In this document: piece by piece, positions 53,470 through 63,379 of the stretch | Layout: the number at the start of each line of letters is the position of its first letter | How positions within the stretch are numbered: the first letter of the stretch is position 1 | Assembly: GCF_027887165.1 (NCBI RefSeq) | Contig: NC_077234.1 | Coordinates: 193,322,947 to 193,386,946 of the forward strand | Direction: 5' to 3' | Length of the DNA stretch: 64,000 nucleotides | Source of the DNA: Monodelphis domestica | Lineage: Eukaryota > Chordata > Mammalia > Didelphimorphia > Didelphidae | The notes under the pieces: model-generated | Database searches by the model: none | What the model was told of the DNA's origin: nothing | Seen by the model: only the letters and a program-made list of their open reading frames with translations | Translations under genes and position numbers: made by a program

Positions 53470-53715
53470 CAACCACGTTCTAGCTATGTTGGAAGTGACA
53501 GTAAATACTTTGGCCACATAATAAGAAGGCAGGACCAATGGGAAAAGACCCTGATTGTAGGGGAAATTGGAGGCAAAAGGAGAGGGGGAGAAAATAGGTT
53601 GAGATGGATGGATTGTATCATTGAAACAATGAACGTGAGCTTGGACAGACTTTGGGATATTGTGGAGGATAGAAGGGTCTGTGTGCTAGTCAAACGCAGG
53701 TGAACAACAACAAGC
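53470..53715 (+). mobile_element. RTE (BovB-clade) LINE 3' end
   Basis: The last ORF2 codons are visible in translation: a GHIIRRQDQWEKTLIVGEI block, KRRGGENRLRWMDCIIETMN and LDRLWDIVEDRR, the arrangement seen at the C-terminus of BovB/RTE proteins. The DNA block TGGGAAAAGACCCTGATTG is nearly the same as in cattle BovB. It ends GTGAACAACAACAA, like SINE-A tails. 5' truncated. Confidence 0.8.
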
Positions 53716-53859
53716 TTGGTTTACCACTTGTGGATCTAGTTACACTAGGCTTAGGAGAACAGATCCAACTGTTGCCTGTGAGACTACTTCAACAACCACT
53801 TGTGTTCTTATTTGCCCCTTAAAAAAATAAAAGCTGTCTTCTGGGAAAACATATGATCG

Positions 53860-54078
53860 ATCATGTGATTCAATGGGTATATGATTGGGGATTCTGGCTT
53901 TAAATGATCACTCTATTGCAGATATTAATAATATGGAAATAGGTTTTGACCAATGATATATGTATAACCCAGTGGAATTGCTCATCAGGTCTGGGAGTGG
54001 GGAGATGAAAGGGGAGGGAAAGAACATTAATCATGGAACCAGGGACAATATTCTAAATTTTAAAATGTAAATTAAAAA
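53860..54078 (+). mobile_element. L1 3' tail
   Basis: ATATGGAAATAGGTTTTGACC, TATATGTATAACCCAGTGG, TCTGGGAGTGGGGAG, AAAGAACATTAATCATGGAA, then ATATTCTAAATTTTAAAATG and an A run at 54073. Confidence 0.6.
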
Positions 54079-54087
54079 AAAAAACCT

Positions 54088-54250
54088 GTCTTTGGGGCAG
54101 TTAGATGGCTCAGTGGATTAAGAGCTAGTCCTGGAGTCATGAGGACCTGGATTCAAATCTGTACTCAAATACGACCTACCTGTGTGACCCTGGGCAAATC
54201 AGTTAACTCCAATTGCCTGGCCCTTGCCCTTCTATCTTAGAGCTATTATT
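54088..54250 (+). mobile_element. SINE-B ending in a CA microsatellite
   Basis: TTGGGGCAGTTAGATGGCTC head, GGAGTCATGAGGACCTGGAT, TGTGACCCTGGGCAAATCAG, CCTGGCCCTTGCCCTTC. The normal 3' end is replaced at ATTATTAACACACA by (CA)n. Confidence 0.85.
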
Positions 54251-54251
54251 A

Positions 54252-54301
54252 ACACACACACACACACACACACACATGCACACACACGCACACACACACA
54301 A
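54252..54301 (+). repeat. (CA)n microsatellite
   Basis: About 24 CA units with GCA and CG interruptions, grown from the 3' part of the SINE-B on its left. Confidence 0.95.
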
Positions 54302-54689
54302 AGTGCTCTGTTCCATTTGAGAGAATTATTTAATTTTTTAAAAGGTAGTCCATCTAGCTTTTTTTTCCCCTTAAGTTTTGCTAATACAGGCTTCCTCTTC
54401 ACTTGAGGAAACTTAAAGGCTAATTGCAATGTGGAGTCAGAGTTCCCAATTCCACATATAAATTTAGGCTATTGCCAGCCTGGGAAGTGCCCACTTCAGA
54501 AAGTGTCACTAGTAAATGATTGAGTTCAGACTTTGAGTTACTGTTCTCTGTTTTACTTCAGTAATAACCCTTTCCACTCTCCTCAAAGTCCTTCAGTATT
54601 CCCAGAGGTTGGGTGACATTGCACGCCTGGCTTTGTTCTGAATTTCTGTTAGTTCATTTGTTACAATTTTTAGTTAGTGCATATGGGAG

Positions 54690-54878
54690 TCAGCAAGATA
54701 TAGGAGAAATTACACTGGTTCTGAGGTCAAATCCCTGGTTCTGACAAGGTCTGGACTTAAATCCCACCTCTAACATTTAATCTAGCACTGTGACCATGTT
54801 TAAGTTATGTCCTCTCATTTGCCCTCAAGTTTTTGGTCTGTCAAATGAGTGTAATAATCTGTGCAGTACATAGTGTAA
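54690..54878 (+). mobile_element. MIR/MAR1-type SINE
   Basis: GACTTAAATCCCACCTCTAAC, CACTGTGACCATGTTTAAG, GTCTGTCAAATGAGTGTAAT. Confidence 0.6.
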
Positions 54879-54904
54879 ATGATGAACATCTAGTTAGGTT
54901 GAAA

Positions 54905-55110
54905 ATCATGTAGATTAGAAGAAAGGGCACTGGCTCTGCAGTTGGAAGAACTGAATTCTAATCCCACTTCTGCTATTAACTACTTGTATGGCCTTGGGCA
55001 AGTCACAGATTCTCTAAGCCTAAATTTCCTCAACTGTAACATGAAAGAGGCAAATTAGATGATCCATATATGGTGCCCTCCAGCTCTAAGTCCATGTTTC
55101 TACCTCTTAT
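54905..55110 (+). mobile_element. MIR/MAR1-type SINE
   Basis: AGAAAGGGCACTGGCTCTGC, AATTCTAATCCCACTTCTGC, GGCCTTGGGCAAGTCACAG, TTCCTCAACTGTAACATG, CCCTCCAGCTCTAAGTCC. Confidence 0.8.
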
Positions 55111-55134
55111 AGAAATGGTTATTGAAACAAGGAA

Positions 55135-55295
55135 GAATCTTCATTTTAATGAGAGTCAAGAGTTTTGACTTCTTCTACCTATGAGTTGTGTGACCTTAAG
55201 CAAAGCATTTAACCTCTGGAAGATTTAGTTCTCTGACCTGTAAAATGAAGGGCTTGTTCTGGAAAATCTTTCTTGGATTATGTGGAGGTTCCTTT
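55135..55295 (+). mobile_element. MIR/MAR1-type SINE
   Basis: GAGTTGTGTGACCTTAAGCA, AGCATTTAACCTCTGGAAG, CCTGTAAAATGAAGGGC. Third of three same-strand copies in 600 bases. Confidence 0.65.
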
Positions 55296-55374
55296 GAGTG
55301 AATTCTAAGCACAACTGAGAAAAGTCAACCATCTTTTTTTCAGAATCGTAAATCATGAAGATGACTTTTTAGTT

Positions 55375-55575
55375 TTCTTCAGTGGTACCTGACTCTTTGT
55401 GACCACATGGACCTTGCTATCCATGGAGCTTCCTTGGCAAACTGGATTCAGGGAATCAGAAATTAAGTGACTTGCCCAGGGTCATAGAGAAGGAAGAATC
55501 TGAAGTCAGACTTGAACTCAAGTTTACCTGACTCCAGCCTCAGTGCTCAATCCTCTGAACTATCTAGTTGCCTAA
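55375..55575 (-). mobile_element. SINE-A
   Basis: CTGACTCTTTGTGACCACATG, AGCTTCCTTGGCAAACTGG, AGTGACTTGCCCAGGGTC, TGAACTCAAGTTTACCTGAC, ATCTAGTTGCC. Confidence 0.8.
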
Positions 55576-55579
55576 AAGA

Positions 55580-55762
55580 TAACCTTAGAGACATCTAATC
55601 ATGTCCCTTCCTGTTGCAGATAAAGAAAATGGAGTCTCAGAGATGTCAAATATTCGCCTAGGCTCACAAAGACAGTAAGTTGCAGAACAGAGATTTGAGC
55701 CTGGTTCTCTGGCTCCTAATTCAGTGTCATCTCCTTTTGTCTACCTCCAGAGCATTTAGGAT
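55580..55762 (-). mobile_element. MIR/THER1-type SINE
   Basis: TAGAGACATCTAATCATGTCCC, AATGGAGTCTCAGAGATG, GAGATTTGAGCCTGGTTCTC. Confidence 0.65.
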
Positions 55763-56189
55763 GATAAACTTCATCCAATCTTTGACTTGTACTACTGCCA
55801 AACATATTTCATATTAACTGCATCAGTACAGGCTATCAGCTAATCTTCTTTGGCCTGGATCCACAGTTCACAACTTGAACTTTCTTTACACACTGAAGAA
55901 GAAACATTTACAATCCCAAAGCGCCCATTCACCCAACTTGGATTCAGACTCCCTCCCTCCCACCCAACCTCCTTTCCCTGGAGATTAGGTAGACTATATT
56001 AACTTTTTCCCATTAATAGATCCGAAACTGAAGAGAATGTGGTCCTTTGTTATATGCAAAGTTTTAGTTTTTCATCTCCTATTTTGGTTTGTCCCAATAG
56101 AAAGAAACTAAAGACTGGTCTTTTGCCTTCCTTTCTCAGAGGGAAAAAAAAAATAACTTGTATTTTCATTCTGTTTTGGTTCCTCGTTA
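55763..56189. other. No gene recognised
   Basis: Unique DNA; nothing assignable. Confidence 0.45.
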
Positions 56190-56328
56190 GACTCTGAGCT
56201 CCTTGAGAACAGGCACTGGCTTTGGGGTTGTCCTTGTTTTTGTTGTCTTTTTTTTATTGCAAGCGTTTCACTGGCACTTTGTACGCATTTAATAAACGCT
56301 AATTGTCTGATTGACTGACTGACCTACT
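56190..56328 (+). mobile_element. L2-clade 3' end
   Basis: TAGACTCTGAGCTCCTTGAG, GAACAGGCACTGGCTTTGG, GCATTTAATAAACGCTAATTG, TCTGATTGACTGACTGACC. Confidence 0.7.
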
Positions 56329-56871
56329 AGATCCTTTTATTAACTTAAAGGTGTGCTGAGGACAAGGCACAGAAGGGCCAAGTATGCAAATGCCTTGCTT
56401 TCCCTGTTCTGGTCCTCAAATGCCTCGTCTTTATTCTTCTCTCTCACCCTTCCTCTCCCCTTTCAAAGTCTGTGTGCATTTGCACCTCATTTGTCAACAG
56501 AAGGTATTAATGTTTAGCTGACAGAATCATCCGCGTGTGACCAGGTTCTGATAACTCCTCGCCCAGCAGCAGCAGTAGCCCTGGTCTTGGCACTCTAGCC
56601 CAGGTGAAGATCCCTGGAATGCTGGTGTCAGCCTTGCTGTAAAACTCTCCTTCCTGTAAGTTGATCCAGCCAGGTTTTCATCAAGCCCTTTCCCGTGGAA
56701 GACATCATTGGGTTAAAAAGCAAAGAAAGAAAACATGCTGAAAAGAGGTAGTTGAAGGGGGTGGGAGTGGAGGTGGCAGGAGATGAGAGGAGGGAGGAGG
56801 GAGAAGGGAGGAGGAGGGAGAAGCTGGCTGGAGTAAGAGAGCCTGACAAAGAGTGTTTGGGAGGAAAAGAA
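56329..56871. other. Repeat-free DNA upstream of the CpG island
   Basis: Unique, GC-richer DNA with GCCCAGCAGCAGCAGTAGC and a purine-rich GGAGGGAGGAGGGAGAAGG tract (56780-56825). Low repeat content next to a CpG island fits a promoter-proximal setting. Confidence 0.4.
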
Positions 56872-56918
56872 AACACACACACGCACACGCGCGCGCGCAC
56901 ATACACACACACACACTC
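56872..56918 (+). repeat. (CA)n/(CG)n microsatellite
   Basis: ACACACACGCACACGCGCGCGCGCAC then ACACACACAC; an alternating purine-pyrimidine tract able to adopt Z-DNA. Confidence 0.95.
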
Positions 56919-56979
56919 CAGACGAAAGAAAGTGTTGAATGCCAGCTGCAGTGAGCCTTAAAGAGTGAGTGTCTCAGAT

Positions 56980-57320
56980 GCTTTTGTCTCCTTATATGGT
57001 AAAATGATATGGTGGGGGTTTCGCTAGGCTGTGAAGGCAGGCAGCTTGTATCCACACACCCCTGGCTGCTCAGCCGAAATCCGCGGAACCGCCTCCGCTC
57101 CCCTCGCGTGGTGGCGGGATTCCGGACGGGAGCTCCTGCGCGTCCGCTCTGCGCGCAGGCCATTGTGCTCCTTCCCAGGCTGCCCATGGATGTGACTCCC
57201 CATCCCTGGTCCAGCGAGTCCCACTAACGCGGCAGTGGCTCGCTCAGTAAGTAGACCTCTCCTCCCTCTCTTCCTCCCTCCCTTCTTACCTCCCTCCCTT
57301 GCTCCCCCGCCCGGCTTCGG
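56980..57320 (+). promoter_or_regulatory. Small CpG island with candidate noncoding first exon
   Basis: About 20 CpGs lie in about 240 bases (57020-57260) of DNA that is otherwise CpG-poor, with CCGCGG, CTCGCG and TGCGCGCAGG words. The block has no repeat. GGCTCGCTCA|GTAAGTAG places a near-perfect donor with intron start at 57247, so an exon ending at 57246 is possible. An ATG at 57187 opens only a 13-codon frame, so any such exon would be untranslated. A CCCGCCC (SP1-type) box lies at 57307. Minus-strand donors (GGTAAGA complement near 57287, GGTAAGG complement near 57508) leave the direction open. The gene is not identified. Confidence 0.5.
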
Positions 57321-59084
57321 TCTGGTTTCTGATTTCTCTAAAAGAGAAATGAAAGGTTGGAGGTCTGGCTGGAGGTGTGTTGCTTGAATAACAAAAGGTT
57401 GCTGAAGAGAAGTCCGATCCGCTGAGGAAGGACAAATAGGTTGGGGTTTTGGAGGGGATTGTGAGTCTAGGAAGAACATGGCTTAGTCCTTTCCCCCCCC
57501 CCCCTCCTTACCTTGCCAAGAGGGTTGTTAAGGAAGGGCAGGATAAAGGATTCCTTGGGTAAATGAATCGTTTTAGATGACTACTTAGATGTGGAAGCCC
57601 CACGAACTGACAGAAAAGGACTGTGTCATGTATTTAATGAACATTTGAACAAAACTAAGCTGTGTGATACTGATGGTCTAATGCCTTGGCGTCTGGCTTA
57701 AGAGAGCCCAAGTTTCAATGTTCCTCTTTCATCCTCGTGCAAATTTCAAGCTTCCAAACTCAACAAAAGAGTGACTTATTTTTGTGCTCCAGCGGTAGTG
57801 CCTGAGAACGGAGGAGGATATCTAGATCCATCTGCTTTTATATATCAGAAGTATTTTTTTAATAGTGGGGAAAAGACTGGTTCAACTATAAAAGCTCACA
57901 TTCTTGTGGGGAAAGGAATCACAACACCTACAAATCAAGAATTCCTCTTTGTTCTCAATTCAAATTTTAAAAAATTCTTAAGTTGTATTCCTTTAATAGT
58001 TATCTTTGATTATCCTGTGACATTAGGAGACAAGAAAATGAAAATCATATTGGCCTGCATGTTTTTTTCCTGCTTTTGCTTAATAAGACAAATAAGGCTA
58101 GTTTGTTTGAATTTACTCCTTACTGATATAGTAAAGCATATGTGCTTTGGTTTAGGTATCCTCTTGGACCTCTTACTTGGAAATAATTGTGATTTGGAAT
58201 TTAGTTAAAATGAATATTATTAGTGGCAGTCTGTAGAAGCATATCCCAAATCCTGCAGCAAAGTCCTAATTTATCTCAATGTATTGGGGCCAATTACTTC
58301 TTGTGTATATTTTTATCTACAAACAGGAAAGACTTGCATCCAGATCAGTGAACTCAAGATGTATTTTGTATAGACTTTAACTAAATAAGAATATATTCAT
58401 ATGCCTCATAAGTGCTAGTTAAGCGAAAAATGCTCATTTTCCAAATAGTACATTTCCATGGACTATTAAAAATGTTAGCAAAGGATTCTCGCCATTTTGG
58501 ATTTTGCATTATTCAATTCATTGGCACATCAAATTTCAAACCGAATGTGTTTTAGGTACCTAAAAGTGTTGAGGAAGTTTTATACATGGCCAAAGAGAAC
58601 CACATATTTTTATAGATCCTTTCCACTTTTTTCCAAAGCAACTCCATGACTAGAAATAAATGGTAATAACACACTGTTGCCTTGAAATCAATAGAGCAAT
58701 TTTGTTAAATATGAGAAAGAGCTTCCTGAAAGTGATAATTAGTTAGAATAATAAAGTCAATAAAAGAGATCTAAGAAAGAGGTCTTTGTAAAGAAGAGAG
58801 AGATAAACACCTGTATGGGATAGTGTTGGATCTGTCTAAGAGGCAAGAGAATAAACAAAATTGATTTTTTTCTGCCTTCTCTTTCCTTAAGTCTGTAGTA
58901 GTATCTTTTCACCATAAATTACTTGTAAACTGTTACTACTGTCATTTGTAATTCCATTACAGGAGAGTTTAGACCAGAGACTAATCCGGATCCGAGGTAG
59001 TCAATTCAGTTCTCTTCCTTCTCTGTATGTCTATCCCATGTTGAGATATGGAGACAAAAGTAGTGGTGCTTTAGATTTCTTATG
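57321..59084. other. Long repeat-poor stretch
   Basis: About 1.76 kb with no SINE or LINE recognised, the longest such run in the window apart from 28.8-31.5 kb. A C run lies at 57492-57503. The 145-codon plus frame at 57771-58208 has no recognised domain, no good start context and AT-rich codons. I take it as chance. Confidence 0.45.
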
Positions 59085-59218
59085 CCTAGAGCATTCTGTC
59101 TGTGTATGTGTTTTATTTCCCACTTATTAGGCTGCTAGTTTGTTGATGGTGAAACTGTATCTTACTCATCTTTGTACACCCCCAAGTAGCTACTCAATAA
59201 TTATTTGTTGAATAGAAT
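59085..59218 (+). mobile_element. L2-clade 3' end
   Basis: GCCTAGAGCATTCTGTCTG, CTCATCTTTGTACACCCCC, AGCTACTCAATAATTATTTG, TTGAATAGAATT. Confidence 0.6.
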
Positions 59219-59714
59219 TTTTCCAATAGCATATTCCACTATAATTTTATCAAATAGAAGCTTCTTCATTGATAATTTAGAAGACAACTAAATTTAAAAA
59301 TACAAAAGTTTATTTTTCAGAATGTAATCAATACCACTTAGAAAATATATTTTATAAGCTTGTCAAAAGCATTTGTGGAGAGCACGCTTGGTGGTCTCCT
59401 AGGTCCCCTATTTAGAGGAGAACATTAGCAATCAAGGAGGAAGGAAAGGTATAGACCAGTTGTCATCTGCTCCACTAGATGAGATGACAGATTAACCAAA
59501 GAATCAAAATAATTTGATCAAAGGTCAGATTCAATGAGGAAGTTAGAGATGGCCATGATTGTGTGCCAAGTTGAGATTAAATTGTGGAAAAAGACGAGTC
59601 TTGAGACTAAGACAGCCTCCCCCTTAGCCCTCCCTTTACCCTAGGTATCTACATATTCATGGTGCCTCCTATACATTTTAGCAAAGGTCACATATTATTT
59701 TTTAAAAAAAGCAT
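59219..59714. other. No gene or repeat recognised
   Basis: AT-rich unique DNA. Confidence 0.45.
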
Positions 59715-59915
59715 TTGGGGAGGCAGCTGAGTAGCTGAGTGGATTAAGAGCCAAGTCTAGACATGGGAGGTCCTAGGTTCAAATTGGACCTCAGACACTT
59801 CCCAGCTGTGTTACCCTGGGCAAGTCATTGCCTAGCCCTTACCACTCTTCTGCCTTAGAACCCATACACGGTATTGATTCCAAGACAGAAGGTAAGGGTT
59901 TTAAAAAGAAAAGCA
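59715..59915 (+). mobile_element. SINE-B
   Basis: GGAGGCAGCTGAGTAGCTG head, ATGGGAGGTCCTAGGTTCA, CCTAGCCCTTACCACTCTT, CTGCCTTAGAACCCATAC, GACAGAAGGTAAGGGTTTT. Full length, little diverged. Confidence 0.93.
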
Positions 59916-59999
59916 TTTGGAATAATCTACACAATTATATCTGTAACAAGTTAATTCAATTGATGAATATGTAGTACAGTAAAATGTAAACTCCTTAAT

Positions 60000-60066
60000 A
60001 ATAGAGTTTTTTTTTCTTTTATATTGAGGGTCTTGTTCATAGTTGGTCCTTAATAAATGTTGAATT
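60000..60066 (+). mobile_element. L2-clade 3' scrap
   Basis: GGGTCTTGTTCATAGTTGG, then CCTTAATAAATGTTGAA. Confidence 0.45.
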
Positions 60067-60089
60067 TTTTTTTCTTAAAAAGTCATGTA

Positions 60090-60252
60090 CAGAGGGCAGC
60101 TAGGTAGCTCAATGGACTGAGAGCCAGACCTAGAGATGGGAGGTCCTGGGTTCAAATTTGACCTCAGGCATTTCCTAGCTCTGTGATCCATGACCCTAGG
60201 TAAGTCACTTAGCCTCTACTGCCCAGCCCTTACTGTTCTTCTGCCTTGGAAC
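60090..60252 (+). mobile_element. SINE-B ending in a CA microsatellite
   Basis: GAGGGCAGCTAGGTAGCTC head, AGATGGGAGGTCCTGGGTTC, AGTCACTTAGCCTCTACTG, CTTCTGCCTTGGAACCAAC. The 3' end is lost at the point where CAATACACAGT would follow, replaced by (CA)n. Confidence 0.92.
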
Positions 60253-60253
60253 C

Positions 60254-60308
<55 letters not shown>
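60253..60308 (+). repeat. (CA)n microsatellite
   Basis: About 28 uninterrupted CA units continuing a SINE-B. Confidence 0.97.
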
Positions 60309-60310
<2 letters not shown>

Positions 60311-60559
60311 AAAAGCTATATACAGCCCTATATCTTTTTGTACCATGCAGTCACCAGGAGAATTTTGGAAAGGGCAGTGACAACAATTCTTGACCACTAT
60401 CCTACCATGCCATTGTGCAATGTCCCTATATCATTACTATTTTTTACCTCAAAACTAATTTTCTCCATTAGTCCTAGCTTACCTGGAAACACATATTGTG
60501 AGATGGAATTTGGCCACTAAAAGAGGTATGTTGACAGGCTTAATAATAAATAACATTTC

Positions 60560-61112
60560 TTTTTTTGTTTTTAACCCTTATATTCTGACTTAGAATCAAT
60601 ACTAAGTATTGTAAAAATGGAGACTTGAATCCAGGACTTCAATCCCCAGAAGTCCTTGCTGCACTTCCCCAGAATGCTTTGTAATATCACTAAATTCTCA
60701 CCTGGGCCAAGATGGAGATGGGGTATCTAACCTAGTTGTAAAAAGGCTCTGCCCTCTTTTCCTACTTCCACTTTGGAGCACACGTGGCTCTCCACCTAGC
60801 AGGCAAGATGTGAGTGGTTGTGAATAGGCTCCCTGGGCCTAGACATGTGCCTTTCTTACTTGTATTTTTCTTAATCCTTAACCTTTAATAAACCTCTAAA
60901 ACTATAATATTCCTTGCTGAGAGAAACTAATTTCTACCTGCCCCAGTTTCCCAAAATCTTAACTCTTACAGTATTCATCCCAAGATAAGAGGATGATAGG
61001 GCCAGGCAATGGGGGTTATTCCACACAACTAGGAAGTATCTCAGTCCATATTTGAACCCAAGACCTCCCATCTCCAGGCCTGGCTCCTTATCAAAACATC
61101 ACCTAGCTCAGT
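60560..61112 (-). mobile_element. SINE-B split by a solo LTR
   Basis: The 3' part is TTTTAACCCTTATATTCTGAC to TCAATACTAAGTAT (60609). The rest resumes at 60975 with TCATCCCAAGATAAGAGG, GGCCAGGCAATGGGGG, AACCCAAGACCTCCCATC and CATCACCTAGCTC. Removing 60610-60974 rejoins the SINE exactly. Confidence 0.85.
60610..60970 (+). mobile_element. Solo LTR, 361 bases, inside a SINE-B
   Basis: An LTR fossil: starts TGTAAAAATGG, ends AACTCTTACA. GTAT stands on both sides (60606-60609 and 60971-60974), a 4-base target duplication. CCTTTAATAAACCTCTAAAA near 60884 holds a polyadenylation signal AATAAA. The pyrimidine-rich U5-like end and short length suit a class I (gammaretrovirus-like) LTR. No internal viral DNA remains. 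It is younger than the SINE it interrupts. Confidence 0.75.
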
Positions 61113-61459
61113 GGATAGAATTTCAAAGAAGTTCATAGGCAGCAATAATTTGTATGCTTGTAGAGGAGGGAACACATAAGACATCATGGAAATGTAAGCA
61201 GAAATTGACTCTAAGAGACAACTAAATAGAAATTGTCTCAATATTTATTCAAATCATTTAAAGAAGTGAGTGATGTCACAATGGAGGAAAGAAAAAAATG
61301 GTAGTCCTGGGAGAGGAGAAAGAGGGAAGATTTTTCTCCCTGGAACATGAGTGAGAAAAAGAACTTAAATTAATAGTATTCATCTATAAGGTGATTAAGA
61401 CTCCTCTGTCCCCTGGTAGAAGACAGCCCATAATCTCTAGAAGCAGAAACCTTCATTTG
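61113..61459. other. No gene recognised
   Basis: Unique DNA. Confidence 0.45.
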
Positions 61460-61740
61460 ACAATTATTTATTAAGCGACTACTAAATGCTAGAATCGAGG
61501 AATATAAAGATCCCAAAGGAAACTGTCCCTGCCCTCAAGTAGCTTACAAACTATTAGAGAAAAACAACATGTAATAGATGAATACAAAATGTATTGAAAG
61601 TATATATGAAGTAAGCGGTTGAAAGGGGTAGGGTAGAAGAGGAATACCAACAATTGGAAGAGGGGAAGATCAAGGTAGACTTCTGCCAAAGGGGATATGT
61701 AATAATGAGACAGCTGGAAAAGCCAAGGCACACACCAGAA
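61460..61740 (-). mobile_element. L2-clade 3' end
   Basis: AATTATTTATTAAGCGACTAC, GTCCCTGCCCTCAAGTAGC, TTACAAACTATTAGAGAAAA, GGTAGACTTCTGCCAAAGG. Confidence 0.7.
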
Positions 61741-61827
61741 AAAGTCAGTCTAAACCACTGAAACAGATGCAATACCTTAATGAAAGAATTTTTAAAATAG
61801 GGAGCAATGTATTGGCATAAAGTGAAG

Positions 61828-61916
61828 GGGGGAGAGAGAGACAGAGAGACAGAGAGAGACAGAGACACAGAGGCACAGAGAGACAGAGAAAGAGACAGAA
61901 AGAGAGACAGAGACCT
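61828..61916 (+). repeat. (GACAGA)n simple repeat
   Basis: Irregular GAGACAGAGA units. The S/L-rich minus-strand frames over it are artefacts. Confidence 0.93.
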
Positions 61917-62339
61917 GGTGAAATCCTGAATCCAGGTAACATTTGTCAAAAAAGCTTGAAATTTAAGAGGAAAGTCAGAAATCAACTAGTTCAATTCCTC
62001 TCTGAAATGACTCCCTACTACACCATCACTGGCAAGTGATCATCCACCCATAATTTGAAGACCTCCAGTCTAAAGAACTGACAACTATTTGAGGCAGCCC
62101 ACTTTACTTTTGGACCTCTATAAATCAAGAAGTTCATCCTTAATATTGAGGTAAAAAAATCCTCTAATTCTAGATCAAAACAGAAGAGGTCTAGTCTGAG
62201 TTCCATATGAGCAGAGCTCAAATATTCTTAGGCAGTAATTACCCCCCAAGTTTCTTGTTTTCTAGGCAAAATGGCCCCAGTTTCTTCGGTGAGTCCTCAT
62301 ATGGCATTATTTTGACTTTATTTTGAGTTCAAATAGAAA
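61917..62339. other. No gene recognised
   Basis: Unique DNA, possibly a decayed SINE near 61975-62010; not assignable. Confidence 0.4.
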
Positions 62340-62790
62340 AACTATACATCACTTTATTTTTAAATATTTTTCCATGTATACATGATTCATTTTCTTTCCC
62401 TCCGCTCTTCCAAAGCCAACAAGCAATTCCACTGGATTGTACAAATATTGTCACTTGATACCTATTTCCATATTATTCATTTTTGCTATAGAGAGATTTT
62501 TAAGGCCTAAATCCCAAATCACATACCCGTATATACATGTGACAAGTGATGTCATAAGTTTTGCTTTTGCATTTCTACTCCCATAGTTCTTTCTCTTTAC
62601 ATGGATAGAATTCTTTCATATAAGTCCTTCAAGAGTATCCTGGCTTGTTGCATTGCTACTAGTAGCAAAGTTCATTACATTGGATTTTTCCACAATGTTT
62701 TACTTTCAGTGTGCAGTGTTCTTCTGGTTCTGCTCATTTCACTCTGCATCAATTCATTGAGGTTCTCCCAAAAACTGTGCATCAAATGAG
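62340..62790 (-). mobile_element. L1 LINE 3' end
   Basis: A reversed L1-type tail: AAATATTTTTCCATGTATAC, ATGATTCATTTTCTTTCCC, AAGCAATTCCACTGGATTG, TACCTATTTCCATATTATTC, CACATACCCGTATATAC, AGTGTTCTTCTGGTTCTGC and TCATTTCACTCTGCATCAA. The last corresponds to the block preceding the 3' UTR in many mammalian L1s. Confidence 0.7.
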
Positions 62791-63379
62791 ACTGAAGATA
62801 AGATCCATCAAAGTGCAATAAGAACATGGTTAGAAAAGAGCATCTTTGCTTTTATCGCAGACTCCTCTTTAAAGAAACAAAATACAATTTCCTGGATATG
62901 TCAAAAAAAATCATAGTGGAACCTGGAAAATACTGTTTAATGAATCACAGACCATATCTAAAAATCTGTCTGGTACAGATGATTCTAAGTATTAGGATTA
63001 TACTGTACTCTACCCATTGATCTCAGGTATTTTTGAGAATTAAATACTAGCTAGCATCCATCATTGGCTTTAAGTTCTATGTAATCTGATTGTACAGCAT
63101 AATAGATAATAGAATTATACAATATCATTACAGAATGGTTAAATTATTCACTTTGTCAGAAATTGATAATTGCATTTCTTCTTTTCTCATATTCTTTCAT
63201 TTCCGAGTCAATATTCAAAGAATAATTAAGAAATAATCTATTTTTGTTTAGTCAAGTACTATTTGTATAAATATTTCTCAAGAATACTTTTAGGTTTTGT
63301 AGTTAACATTTTTGAAAGCTGAGTGTTTACCTGGAGACACTGCTCACTTTTTCTTTGTGTCATCAATAAGGATGTAACA
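62791..63379. other. No gene recognised
   Basis: AT-rich unique DNA. Confidence 0.45.

Noticed and set aside
57771-58208. 145-codon plus-strand open frame right of the CpG island
   Set aside because: AT-driven composition, no domain, and no link to the donor at 57247. Kept only as unlikely coding DNA.
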